A stretch of DNA of 64,000 nt from Trichomonas vaginalis G3 (lineage: Eukaryota; Parabasalia; Trichomonadida; Trichomonadidae): contig NC_067208.1 in NCBI RefSeq assembly GCF_026262505.1, positions 10,487,962-10,551,961 on the forward strand, given 5' to 3'. Every line of letters starts with the position of its first letter. The first letter of the stretch is position 1. Shown in pieces: positions 48,290 to 59,727 of this stretch. A program made the translations under genes and the position numbers. The notes beneath the pieces are model-generated. The model saw only the letters and a program-made list of their open reading frames with translations, was not told where the DNA came from and searched no databases.

Positions 48290-49051
48290 TAGGACCTCTC
48301 TCATATTCTATCTCTTATCGTATCTAAACTCATAGTCATGTATATCTTCTTAACCATCTCATGACACTTTCCAAACCACTTTTATCGGATGTAAAGTAAA
48401 AGCATGGATGGTTATGTAAAACGTCTAAAGTTTCTAAAGAGTCTCTCAAAGTCCAGTCTACTTGGTATTGAAAATCCCATGTGTTTATAGAACGGCGGGT
48501 CTACTATAAAGAAAACATTTTCCTTGTTTTTATATTTTTCATACAACTCTGTCCAATGACATCTCACAAACTCTATACCCTCAATATATTTTTTCTATGT
48601 TCTCTTTGAAAACCTTTGTATAGTTAAGATATAAAACTTTTGACATAAGTGTTTCAATGTCATGAACTCTTATAGAAACCACTATATAATAGTCTAGAAG
48701 ATATACTATCCCAGTCAATATACTCTGCTTTTTTCAAAACCTCTCTGACAGTATTTTCTTATCTAATGGTATACGTTCCATCTTACCTATAGGTATCTTT
48801 TCTTTTAACTCTTTCAATATTTTGTTAGTGTCTGGTATATGTTTGAGACGGTCCATATAGTTGTCGAAGTCATTGCATATAATCTTTGAGTCAGGAAATA
48901 CAGTATGGCACAAATGAGATATATAGAAACTTCCACCGAACAAATCTACAAATGTTAGACCATTCGGTAGTTTCTTAAGTTCTCTCAATAGAATATCTTT
49001 ACATCTACTCTTATTTCCAAAGAAGGGTAACGGTGGTTTTGTAAAATTCAT
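48290..49051 (-). pseudogene. Polinton 1 D12-class (Dam-like) adenine methyltransferase (broken)
   Basis: The N-terminal part shows PFFGNKS and VDLFGGS, the SAM-binding pattern of D12 N6-adenine methyltransferases, then ICNDFDNY and further on a DPPF catalytic-type motif. Several breaks. It is the last gene before the right end. N6-methyladenine is reported as the main DNA mark in T. vaginalis, so the family matters to the host. Confidence 0.65.
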
Positions 49052-49089
49052 TTTATATACAATAAAAATGTTTTTTCCCTGAAAAGTGA

Positions 49090-49146
49090 CAAAACATCTT
49101 CGGGGCTAGAGGGCACGAAGTGCCTGGAAGCCCCAATACTTTTTTT
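49090..49146. repeat. Right terminal inverted repeat of Polinton 1
   Basis: CATCTTCGGGGCTAGAGGG, then the GGCAC/GTGCC hairpin, then GGAAGCCCCAATACTTTTTTT. It mirrors the left end for about 50 bp, with few differences apart from the poly(A) length. Confidence 0.85.
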
Positions 49147-49406
49147 AATAAGATATTTAAACTTGATTTTTGAAGGAAAATTCACAAAATTGAATAAATT
49201 CAAATAATTTTTATTCAAAAATAAACTAGTTATTTGAGTTTAATACTAATTATCTATTCAAACTACAAAGTTTGTAATTTAAAATATTTTGTGAGATCAG
49301 ATTGAATTAATTCAAGGTTCTTTTCAATTAATATTAATGACCATATTACGCATTTTCGAACATTCTAAACCAAATATATAAAAATGGGAGACGAATGTTA
49401 AATTTG

Positions 49407-49755
49407 CTAGACATGGGGGAGTTGTCTGCAAAGTTTTAGCTCTTATCTCTAACAAAAAATTAATTTTTAAAAAAATGACCGAATACGTTTCACAGCGAGA
49501 AAAAAATAAAAGGCAAGATAGAATTTTCTAGACATAAAGAAGTTGTTTACCGAGTTTTAGCTCTTATCTCTAACAAAAAATTAATTTTTAAAAAAATGAC
49601 CGAATACGTTTCACAGCGAGAAAAAAATAAAAGGCAAGATAGAATTTTCTAGACATAAAGAAGTTGTTTACCGAGTTTTAGCTCTTATCTCTAACAAAAA
49701 TTAATTTTTTAAAAAAATGACCGAATACGTTTCACAGCGAGAAAAAAATAAAACT
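49407..49755. repeat. Three tandem 121-bp units, left inverted end
   Basis: Units start at about 49,407, 49,528 and 49,649. The first differs at its start (CATGGGGGAG for CATAAAGAAG). They mirror the units at 51,311-51,582 on the other side of the transposase. Confidence 0.85.
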
Positions 49756-49929
49756 TTACACTGATTTTAATTTTCATTTCCAGTCACTTTACTTATTTTT
49801 TTTTATTTTTTTCATTTTAATTATCAATTTTTTCATAATACGTTTATTTACGTTACCATTTTCTTTATTCTTTTGAATTCCATACTACACACTTATAGAA
49901 TATTTTGATTGTTAACGTACTTCATTAGA

Positions 49930-50904
49930 ATGAATCCTTACAAAGGGTATGTCGATCGAATTTACCTAATTGGTATTTCCAATCAGATTGAAAAAGGTAA
50001 AATGACATGGGAAGAAGCTTGCACCCATGTTCCCATCGCCCCAACCCTTCAATCAAATGATTTCAAATATTTAGATGTTTCAAAATCTTTTTTACAAAAT
50101 CAATTTAGCTTACAGAATATCCCATTGCCTAAAGGCAAGAAAGGTCGTAGGGTCAATCCCTACGACCAAATCAAAGCTCTTGCTGTGATACATGACCACT
50201 GGGCCTTTCCCTGTGGTCAAACAAAACAATGGAAACGTTTGAAATTACAACAAATTGATGTATCTTATAGAGAAGTACGCAGATACTTCAAAGAAAATCA
50301 TTTCACCAAGACGCGATTAGAGCATGCCGGGCCAGAAACAGCAGTAAGATATTGGGCGCTTTCACCCAATCTTATCTGGCACGCAGATGTTCATTATTTT
50401 AGGGGTGTTCGTGGCCAGTATATTTATGGCATAATCGACGATTTTAGCCGCAAAGTCCTAGCGTGTATACAAATACCAGATATGCTGGCAGCGACGACAG
50501 CGAACGTTGCGGCTTCCGCCTTCATTGAATTTGGCGCCCCTTATTGTTTCTGGACCGATAACGGTTCAGAAAATAGGGGAGCCTTTCAAGATCTACTTGA
50601 TCTTTGGGGCGTCCAATGGCGGCATACAGACTCTCATTCTCCCTACCAAAATGGGAAGATTGAGAGATTCTGGCCGACATTGGAGCGCTGCCAAAGCATT
50701 CAGGCTATTCCTGCCTTTATTTGGGAGTACAATAATAACACACCGCATGAAGATCTCCCAATTAATCCATTAACTGGAACAAATTACACGCCAAATCAAA
50801 TGTATCAGCTGAAACCGAAATACACAAATGCAGATACAGAAAGGTTGTGGCAAATATGGGATACAGATACAGGCATGACCGCTGTTGACACATTCACAGC
50901 GTAA
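49930..50904 (+). CDS. DDE (rve-type) transposase/integrase of an IS481/IS3-like family
   Basis: 324 residues from ATG 49,930 (MNPYKGYVDRIYL). The upstream TCATTAGA is a trichomonad Inr 9 bases before the ATG, so it decides the start. The N-terminal 110 residues are a helix-turn-helix-like region; the catalytic core has D153 (WHADVH), D210 (FWTDNGS) and E245 (QNGKIERFW), with 34 residues between the last two. Codon use is less AT-biased than the surroundings (GC-rich stretch at 50.3-50.7 kb), which hints at recent horizontal entry or strong selection. An identical protein is encoded at 57,022-57,996. The family name is tentative. Confidence 0.8.
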   Translation: MNPYKGYVDRIYLIGISNQIEKGKMTWEEACTHVPIAPTLQSNDFKYLDVSKSFLQNQFSLQNIPLPKGKKGRRVNPYDQIKALAVIHDHWAFPCGQTKQWKRLKLQQIDVSYREVRRYFKENHFTKTRLEHAGPETAVRYWALSPNLIWHADVHYFRGVRGQYIYGIIDDFSRKVLACIQIPDMLAATTANVAASAFIEFGAPYCFWTDNGSENRGAFQDLLDLWGVQWRHTDSHSPYQNGKIERFWPTLERCQSIQAIPAFIWEYNNNTPHEDLPINPLTGTNYTPNQMYQLKPKYTNADTERLWQIWDTDTGMTAVDTFTA

Positions 50905-53385
50905 TAATAAACATAATTTTTTAATTTCATTTTTAACAAGTTTTTTTAAATGTATGTAATGAATAATTCATTAGAATATGATAATGCACATTGTAACAGA
51001 ATAGAACAATCACCAAATTTTTTTTTGAAATTAAAAAATAAAAGTAAAAAGTATAAAGTAATCTAACCAAAAAAGATATTTAAAAGAATTTTGGAAAAAA
51101 CAGAATAAGGATAATGATATTATTTTAGATACACAATCGATGTACTGAAGAATAATCCGGTAAAATGATGATATAAAATTAGATTATTTTACAAGTAGCT
51201 AAAAGAATAAAACTATAATATAAAATAAATGAAGTTTAATGAAACAATAAAGGTTAAATAAATAATAAAGATTTTTATTTTATATCAGTATTGAGAAGAA
51301 GTAACAGCTGACACTTGGTAGACAACTTCTTTATGGCTAGAAAATTCTATCTTGCCTTTTATTTTTTTCTCGCTGTGAAACGTATTCGGTCATTTTTTTA
51401 AAAATTAATTTTTTGTTAGAGATAAGAGCTAAAACTCGGTAAACAACTTCTTTATGTCTAGAAAATTCTATCTTGCCTTTTATTTTTTTCTCGCTGTGAA
51501 ACGTATTCGGTCATTTTTTTAAAAATTAATTTTTTGTTAGAGATAAGAGCTAAAACTCGGTAAACAACTTCTTTATGTCTAGAAAATTCGAGATATAAAA
51601 ATTGCTCACATTTGCTCACATTTTGGCACTTTTTTGTACGTTTGTCAAAAAAATTGTGAGGAAGATCTCACAAAAATAGTCAAAATGTGAGCAAATTTTG
51701 AGAAGTGCTCACATTTTGACATACGATTATTTTCATACGTTTTTTTGATGAATTCTAATAAAACTTCATTACCACTTTCAGAACGAAGCGTAACTTTTCA
51801 GCACGTAACGCTCTATCATGTGTAGTGACATATTATTCAAAAAAACTCAGATTGCTTATCTTATAATAACAATTTCATTAGAAAAAATGCACGATTTCAC
51901 GCTAAAACTTTGAAGCAATTCTTAAATTCGGATAAAAAATCGATATGTATTACACTTTAAACTTCAAAAAATGGTTCAAAATTTAGACTTAGTTTATCTT
52001 AACAATATAGCAGATTTTAAGCCGAACAAGTAGGAGTAATAGAAATAGCTCTTGAAAATAATTACAATTAGTAATATGTAAGTCAAAGTTCGAGTATTCT
52101 AATAAATAAACGTTCCGGATTTTCTTTACTACAAGAATCAATACTTAATATATAGAAGCAACAGTAAAAACTTATTAGAGATTCAAAAAGAAAGTTGACT
52201 AAAGAGAATCTTTTTATATAAGTAATTTTATTTTTTTGAAATACGAGATCGAATAAACATGTATTTTATTTTATTACTATAATAATACGTTTTTACATAG
52301 TAAGAAAGTTTAGAGACTGAAATGAAATTAAAAATTGAGAAAAAAATAAAGCTTTTCTATAAAAATTCATATTAATATATAGTATAATGATATTACAATT
52401 TATTGATAGTTGTGTTAGAAAAAAGGTACATTCACTATTTTTGACAAAATTTTAAATTTTCATGGGGTTGTAAATCTTATAATAACTAGATGAATAAGGA
52501 ATAAATCCCAGTATGATGTAGTTATTTGTTGTTAATTCGAATGTGTTTAGAGGTAAACTTAGCTTGTGAGATATATATAAATAAAGTGTTAATGCTTTAA
52601 CCGCTCTTGGTGGAATGACATATAATTTTGTATCCTTATAAATAAATTTAATGTAGTTTTCCATTTTTGTCACTTTTTAAGATCTTACAAAATATAGTTG
52701 ATTTTTATCACTATTGAAATAAGATAAATAATGTAAGGACTCTAATTTTGTTATAAATATGAATGAAAACAGTAAAATGGATAACTTAAATATATAAAAA
52801 TAAATATTGGAACAAAGCTATAACAAATTTTCATTCTTATTTATAAATTGATAAACCAAAGTAATACATTTTATTACATTTCGTGTAACATATACTAATA
52901 TATAGATATTTTTTGAGATAATGTATTTATCTGTAAAAATTGTATGTGATCAAATTTGATTGATAAATTTATTCAGTAATAATAAATTGCATGTACAATA
53001 TATTATTGTCTTGCCATTTTTTTGCTCATAATAAAAAATCTTTAAAAATGATAACAATAAAAGAGTATTAAGTAAAAATTTATACATCCAAAATATATTT
53101 CAGTAACAGCATAATACGCCTATGCTAATTTTTAGTTCTTAAATTAAATAGATGTCCCTAATCCCATAGATATTCACCAAACTTGGCAAATTCTGAACGT
53201 GATCTACATATCCCTAGCAAGTAGATCATATTGGTATACGTATCTTGATCAAATAAAAAGAATATTTGTTGAATAATTTCTGTTCAAATTAAAAGTTCTT
53301 CAACTTACGGTAAATCTATCTGCCTTAAAAAGTATTACGATATTATGCAAAGTCAATTTTCTCCAAAAAAATATTTGAAGATGAT

Positions 53386-53538
53386 ACTTTAAGGGTGCCC
53401 TATAACGATAATGTAAACATCACAAAATTAACCTTATTAGAACTCGAATGAATGAATTATCCAGATTCTAGTTCTCAATATAATAGCCTTAAAAGTGCTT
53501 TTCTGAGGGTGGTTTATCGTCTATAGGGCACCCTTAAG
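53386..53538. mobile_element. Small MITE-like element
   Basis: The terminal inverted repeats TTTAAGGGTGCCCTATA and TATAGGGCACCCTTAA bound about 120 bp of AT-rich, non-coding sequence. The relatively GC-rich termini stand out from the spacer. The flanks (ATAC ... GTATAC) are too short to define a target duplication. Confidence 0.5.
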
Positions 53539-53768
53539 TATACCAAAAATACAAGAATTTTGAGAGAACTCAATGAATTTTTGTGAAGGTGGAGTTAAAT
53601 TGAGAAGATTTTTGGTCAGAGAAAAACAAAAATTACTATCTGATAAAATGGTATTAAAATGAAAAAAGTTTAAACAAAGGAAATGAAGAATTTATATTAT
53701 ATTAGAATTTAAAGAGTAAATATAAAAGATTGAAAGAAAGAATAATAATAGGATTCTTGAATGCAACA

Positions 53769-53957
53769 TTTGGAATGATGTTTCCAGTTGTAGATGTGTT
53801 AAGCAAAGAGAGATAATGATAGTTTCTTGAGTTTTGAGTTAAGCTTGTTGTAGATGAGAGAGAAATTTTGACGAGACTGAGGAACTTCATTTGGAATGAT
53901 GTTTCCAGTTGTAGATGTGTTAAGCAAAGAGAGATAATGATAGTTTCTTGAGTTTTT
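53769..53957. repeat. Two direct copies of an about 70-bp block
   Basis: TTTGGAATGATGTTTCCAG, then TTGTAGATGTGTTAAGC, then AGAGAGATAATGATAG occurs at about 53,769-53,837 and again at 53,889-53,957. Non-coding; no known family. Confidence 0.6.
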
Positions 53958-56464
53958 GCAATTAACCATCCTCAATGACTATTGTTTTAATATAATTTTT
54001 AAATTTTTTAAAACTGACATTTTAGTTGTATATTTTTTCTAACAAAGGTACATTCACTAGGCGATAACAGTAAAATGGGATGAAAATATGATAAATAGCA
54101 TCCCTATATAGTGCCAAACAATATTTATACGGGCCAAAAAAATTTGGCTAGAGATTTGGCGAGTTATAAAACTTAGAAAATTGAGAGGGATTTTTATTTT
54201 TGAATTTTTTTGGAAAGTTAAAATTGCGATTAAAAATCGATTTCCAGGAGAACTAAGCATCTCATCATATATTTAAATCGATAAAAATATTAAATAATAG
54301 TTGAATAGTATAACAACGTGAAATTATGGCTGAATCTACAGAAAAAATGAACATATTTGACATTTTTGAAAATTCATACGTTAGATGGTGACAGACTCAT
54401 AAACTATACTTTAGCTAAGATTGATATATGGTTTCAACAACACATGGTTAAAATTGTAAAAATATTTTAGATTTCAAAAAGGTATATATGGTAATATAAT
54501 GGAACAAAGTCAACAAATAGCATGTTAAATATGTTATAATTAACTTTTTATTAGATCCAATAGTAGATATCGAATGGTTTCCAGCTTTATGGTTAAATAT
54601 TTTCTTTTCGAGCTTCTCTTTAACTGTTGTATTAAGGTTGTAAATTTTTGATGCTAGAAACTATGGAATCTTCTTTGCTGCTGCATTTTTCTTGAGAGTT
54701 CTTGCAATTTCGAATAGATCTGCGCATTGTATGAAATTGAGGCTTTAAAATATCTTGAAAACAGAATAGGACTGCTTTTCCAAAGGAATGCTTACTTGTA
54801 AATCAGAGAGTTTCAAAATTGAGAGCAAGATTATCATCATAACTTTCGATTTTGCTGCGAAAAAGGAAGACAAGTAATTAACAAATCATTTACTGTTGTT
54901 CATCAAAAGAAGAAAACTTTGATAACAACTAATGATGATAAAATCAAGCTATCTTTTAATATTTTAAATTGATAAGACATTCAAAATATTTGAATGGTTT
55001 AAAATATTTTCTTTTAATTTCTATAAGATATTATCATGATTATATAATAAAATTTAAATTTTTATTCAAAAAGGCAATATTTCAAACTTTTAATTTCAAA
55101 AATCTTAATTCTGCAATAAGTGTATTTAATTGTAGCAAATTTAATGATCCTTCGTCATGCTTAGCAATTTGGAACTCATAAATTAATGATTTCTTCAAGT
55201 AAAATTCTGCATTATTTCAAAAGTCAATAATTCTCTAGTAACTTTTCTTCAAACCCTAACCATTATATTATATGTATAATGGAGAATAATTGCAAAGAAA
55301 GATAGCCGAATTTACTGGTAGTTCTTGTGATGCGAAATAATTGCAAATTAACACATAGTTTTAACAGCATCAATCTCTTTTTGCTCTCATTTAAATGCAT
55401 TCGCACACTTTAATTTTGAAATATAAGAGTTTTGGAAATTATCAAATTTATCTGCTCAAATACTATAGATCTTCATAAGTGTTAATAGAATCACCAGCCT
55501 TACATATAGTGTTTAATATAATGATGCACATCATACTGGGATTTATTCCTTATTCATCTAGTTATTATAAGATTTACAACCCCATGAAAATTTAAAATTT
55601 TGTCAAAAATAGTGAATGTACCTTTTTTCTAACACAACTATCAATAAATTGTAATATCATTATACTATATATTAATATGAATTTTTATAGAAAAGCTTTA
55701 TTTTTTTCTCAATTTTTAATTTCATTTCAGTCTCTAAACTTTCTTACTATGTAAAAACGTATTATTATAGTAATAAAATAAAATACATGTTTATTCGATC
55801 TCGTATTTCAAAAAAATAAAATTACTTATATAAAAAGATTCTCTTTAGTCAACTTTCTTTTTGAATCTCTAATAAGTTTTTACTGTTGCTTCTATATATT
55901 AAGTATTGATTCTTGTAGTAAAGAAAATCCGGAACGTTTATTTATTAGAATACTCGAACTTTGACTTACATATTACTAATTGTAATTATTTTCAAGAGCT
56001 ATTTCTATTACTCCTACTTGTTCGGCTTAAAATCTGCTATATTGTTAAGATAAACTAAGTCTAAATTTTGAACCATTTTTTGAAGTTTAAAGTGTAATAC
56101 ATATCGATTTTTTATCCGAATTTAAGAATTGCTTCAAAGTTTTAGCGTGAAATCGTGCATTTTTTCTAATGAAATTGTTATTATAAGATAAGCAATCTGA
56201 GTTTTTTTGAATAATATGTCACTACACATGATAGAGCGTTACGTGCTGAAAAGTTACGCTTCGTTCTGAAAGTGGTAATGAAGTTTTATTAGAATTCATC
56301 AAAAAAACGTATGAAAATAATCGTATGTCAAAATGTGAGCACTTCTCAAAATTTGCTCACATTTTGACTATTTTTGTGAGATCTTCCTCACAATTTTTTT
56401 GACAAACGTACAAAAAAGTGCCAAAATGTGAGCAAATGTGAGCAATTTTTATATCTCGAATTTT

Positions 56465-58519
56465 CTAGACATAAAGAAGTTGTTTACCGAGTTTTAGCTC
56501 TTATCTCTAACAAAAAATTAATTTTTAAAAAAATGACCGAATACGTTTCACAGCGAGAAAAAAATAAAAGGCAAGATAGAATTTTCTAGCCATAAAGAAG
56601 TTGTCTACCAAGTGTCAGCTGTTACTTCTTCTCAATACTGATATAAAATAAAAATCTTTATTATTTATTTAACCTTTATTGTTTCATTAAACTTCATTTA
56701 TTTTATATTATAGTTTTATTCTTTTAGCTACTTGTAAAATAATCTAATTTTATATCATCATTTTACCGGATTATTCTTCAGTACATCGATTGTGTATCTA
56801 AAATAATATCATTATCCTTATTCTGTTTTTTCCAAAATTCTTTTAAATATCTTTTTTGGTTAGATTACTTTATACTTTTTACTTTTATTTTTTAATTTCA
56901 AAAAAAAATTTGGTGATTGTTCTATTCTGTTACAATGTGCATTATCATATTCTAATGAATTATTCATTACATACATTTAAAAAAACTTGTTAAAAATGAA
57001 ATTAAAAAATTATGTTTATTATTACGCTGTGAATGTGTCAACAGCGGTCATGCCTGTATCTGTATCCCATATTTGCCACAACCTTTCTGTATCTGCATTT
57101 GTGTATTTCGGTTTCAGCTGATACATTTGATTTGGCGTGTAATTTGTTCCAGTTAATGGATTAATTGGGAGATCTTCATGCGGTGTGTTATTATTGTACT
57201 CCCAAATAAAGGCAGGAATAGCCTGAATGCTTTGGCAGCGCTCCAATGTCGGCCAGAATCTCTCAATCTTCCCATTTTGGTAGGGAGAATGAGAGTCTGT
57301 ATGCCGCCATTGGACGCCCCAAAGATCAAGTAGATCTTGAAAGGCTCCCCTATTTTCTGAACCGTTATCGGTCCAGAAACAATAAGGGGCGCCAAATTCA
57401 ATGAAGGCGGAAGCCGCAACGTTCGCTGTCGTCGCTGCCAGCATATCTGGTATTTGTATACACGCTAGGACTTTGCGGCTAAAATCGTCGATTATGCCAT
57501 AAATATACTGGCCACGAACACCCCTAAAATAATGAACATCTGCGTGCCAGATAAGATTGGGTGAAAGCGCCCAATATCTTACTGCTGTTTCTGGCCCGGC
57601 ATGCTCTAATCGCGTCTTGGTGAAATGATTTTCTTTGAAGTATCTGCGTACTTCTCTATAAGATACATCAATTTGTTGTAATTTCAAACGTTTCCATTGT
57701 TTTGTTTGACCACAGGGAAAGGCCCAGTGGTCATGTATCACAGCAAGAGCTTTGATTTGGTCGTAGGGATTGACCCTACGACCTTTCTTGCCTTTAGGCA
57801 ATGGGATATTCTGTAAGCTAAATTGATTTTGTAAAAAAGATTTTGAAACATCTAAATATTTGAAATCATTTGATTGAAGGGTTGGGGCGATGGGAACATG
57901 GGTGCAAGCTTCTTCCCATGTCATTTTACCTTTTTCAATCTGATTGGAAATACCAATTAGGTAAATTCGATCGACATACCCTTTGTAAGGATTCATTCTA
58001 ATGAAGTACGTTAACAATCAAAATATTCTATAAGTGTGTAGTATGGAATTCAAAAGAATAAAGAAAATGGTAACGTAAATAAACGTATTATGAAAAAATT
58101 GATAATTAAAATGAAAAAAATAAAAAAAAATAAGTAAAGTGACTGGAAATGAAAATTAAAATCAGTGTAAAGTTTTATTTTTTTCTCGCTGTGAAACGTA
58201 TTCGGTCATTTTTTTAAAAATTAATTTTTTGTTAGAGATAAGAGCTAAAACTCGGTAAACAACTTCTTTATGTCTAGAAAATTCTATCTTGCCTTTTATT
58301 TTTTTCTCGCTGTGAAACGTATTCGGTCATTTTTTTAAAAATTAATTTTTTGTTAGAGATAAGAGCTAAAACTCGGTAAACAACTTCTTTATGTCTAGAA
58401 AATTCTATCTTGCCTTTTATTTTTTTCTCGCTGTGAAACGTATTCGGTCATTTTTTTAAAAATTAATTTTTTGTTAGAGATAAGAGCTAAAACTTTGCAG
58501 ACAACTCCCCCATGTCTAG
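56465..58519. mobile_element. IS-like DDE transposon, copy 2 (inverted)
   Basis: Mirror copy of the element at 49,407-51,582, 121 bp shorter because its inner inverted end (56,465 onward) has one full unit instead of two. The outer end has the same three units. Confidence 0.75.
57022..57996 (-). CDS. DDE (rve-type) transposase/integrase, second identical copy
   Basis: 324 residues identical to the product of 49,930-50,904, with the same Inr (TCATTAGA on the minus strand) before the ATG at 57,996. Identity at protein level over the whole length indicates very recent duplication or ongoing gene conversion between the arms. Confidence 0.8.
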   Translation of the reverse strand: MNPYKGYVDRIYLIGISNQIEKGKMTWEEACTHVPIAPTLQSNDFKYLDVSKSFLQNQFSLQNIPLPKGKKGRRVNPYDQIKALAVIHDHWAFPCGQTKQWKRLKLQQIDVSYREVRRYFKENHFTKTRLEHAGPETAVRYWALSPNLIWHADVHYFRGVRGQYIYGIIDDFSRKVLACIQIPDMLAATTANVAASAFIEFGAPYCFWTDNGSENRGAFQDLLDLWGVQWRHTDSHSPYQNGKIERFWPTLERCQSIQAIPAFIWEYNNNTPHEDLPINPLTGTNYTPNQMYQLKPKYTNADTERLWQIWDTDTGMTAVDTFTA

Positions 58520-58774
58520 CAAATTTAACATTCGTCTCCCATTTTTATATATTTGGTTTAGAATGTTCGAAAATGCGTAATATGGTCATTAATATTAATT
58601 GAAAAGAACCTTGAATTAATTCAATCTGATCTCACAAAATATTTTAAATTACAAACTTTGTAGTTTGAATAGATAATTAGTATTAAACTCAAATAACTAG
58701 TTTATTTTTGAATAAAAATTATTTGAATTTATTCAATTTTGTGAATTTTCCTTCAAAAATCAAGTTTAAATATC

Positions 58775-58779
58775 TTATT
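58775..58779. other. Empty target site corresponding to the Polinton 1 insertion
   Basis: The right arm reads continuously TATCTTATTTGCCGT here. The left arm has the same flanks split by Polinton 1, with AATAA (complement TTATT) on both sides. This defines the target duplication without outside data. Confidence 0.85.
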
Positions 58780-59610
58780 TGCCGTATAATTATAAATACA
58801 ATGAAACATATTCGAAATTGAAAAGAATGACTTTTTCTGTTCTTTCAATCATTCAATTTGAATTTTGCAATATTGGATTTCTCATTAAATGCCTATTAAA
58901 AACAACAAGCAATTTAACTTACATTCAAATTTATTTGTGTTATATTCAATCTTCTCAAAACTTATAATTTTCGGCTATAGCATGATTATATGCTATATAA
59001 TATAATAAACCTATAATAGTATCATTCTTTCAATTATTTGAAGAGAAAACCGAAAAAATCTATTTTCGGTCTATAACAATTACACATTTCATCCAAAATA
59101 ACGTGCTTTTTCTATCCGCTCATTTCAACTTTTATCGGCACGCAGCTTAACTCAATTTGTTGATGTTTTTTCGCATTAACATGCAGCCCATATTAAATCC
59201 TGCATTTTACTGACATTATACCAGTTTATTTGAGAATTATGATTCTTTGATATCTCTTGTTTTAATTTAAATACATATAGTGAAGTTTCGTATGCTTATG
59301 GACATTTGAGATTTTTATTCCAAAAACGAATATCGCTTATTGTCAATGAAATATATTTTCATTCAAGATGAAGAATGCATAATTCAATCATAATCTACTA
59401 TTTCCAAATTGTTTTTGCATTTAGACATTAATTTGATAAAGAATATTATCTTTCGAAATAAAATATTATCAAATCAAAACATGCCATAATACATATCTTC
59501 AAATAAAGCATCTGTTAAATAGAATATGTACAACTCATTACATGTTTGAATCTCTAAAAGTGACGAAAATGAAACCTTGATATATGCAGGAAGACAAATT
59601 TTAAATGTAA

Positions 59611-59727
59611 AGGGGTTTAGCTCAATGGGAGAGCGCAGATAAAATCTTTAGTATTGATAGTAAGATTTCTTACATCAAACGTTCAGATTTATAATCCTGA
59701 AATCTTGGTTCAACTCCAAGAACTCCT
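59611..59727 (+). ncRNA. tRNA-like Pol III gene, copy 2
   Basis: 117 nt, the same sequence as copy 1: 7-bp acceptor, D and T arms, consensus A and B boxes, T5 terminator right after the discriminator A, and the same 46-nt expansion of the anticodon region. Located in the right arm. Confidence 0.5.

Larger units (their letters stand above)
23931..49146. mobile_element. Polinton/Maverick 1, about 25.2 kb (fossil)
   Basis: Terminal inverted repeats face each other at both ends (GGGGCTTCCAGGCACTTCG at the left, its complement at the right). The target AATAA is present on both sides (23,926-23,930 and 49,147-49,151) but once in the empty paralogous site at 58,775-58,779, giving a 5-6 bp duplication as expected for Polintons. 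Recognisable parts are pPolB, integrase, A32-like ATPase, double-jelly-roll capsid protein, candidate penton, SF3 helicase, D12 methyltransferase, fibre-like protein and some fifteen unknown genes. The element is broken in roughly 25-35 places, while several genes look whole. Well-matched ends and an intact target duplication suggest it is not very old, and some breaks may be assembly error. Confidence 0.92.
49407..51582. mobile_element. IS-like DDE transposon with 121-bp tandem-repeat inverted ends, copy 1
   Basis: Both ends begin CTAGACAT. The left end has three tandem copies of a 121-bp unit (CTAGACATAAAGAAG ... GACCGAATACGTTTCACAG), and the right end has two full copies plus a partial one in inverted orientation. 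One transposase gene lies between them. No clear target duplication is visible. The element looks intact and, being present in both arms, was there before or during the arm duplication. Confidence 0.7.
49147..52518. repeat. Left arm of the large inverted repeat, distal part
   Basis: Reverse complement of 55,529-58,779. Coordinates of the two arms add to a constant on each side of the IS-like element, so there is no net indel except one 121-bp unit. It carries the IS-like transposon at 49,407-51,582, then about 0.9 kb of AT-rich DNA with GCTCACATTTTG inverted motifs (about 51,605-51,722) and no gene. Confidence 0.85.
52519..55528. other. Single-copy spacer of the large inverted repeat
   Basis: 3.0 kb of AT-rich DNA with no convincing gene. 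It contains a 153-bp MITE-like repeat (53,386-53,538) and a duplicated block of about 70 bp (53,769 and 53,889). Short ORFs here lack codon structure or family features. Confidence 0.6.

Noticed and set aside
49930-50904. Integrase of the Polinton itself
   Set aside because: It lies outside the Polinton termini, is present in both arms and differs from the Polinton's own integrase remnant at 44.3 kb.
52452-52673. 73-aa minus-strand ORF at the arm/spacer border
   Set aside because: It straddles the arm boundary, so its C-terminal part is repeat and the rest unique; the first codon is GTG (an ATG follows at 52,664). No motif.
53702-55181. Short ORFs in the central spacer
   Set aside because: AT-rich frames of 62-70 codons without homology, Inr or neighbours; expected by chance in such DNA.
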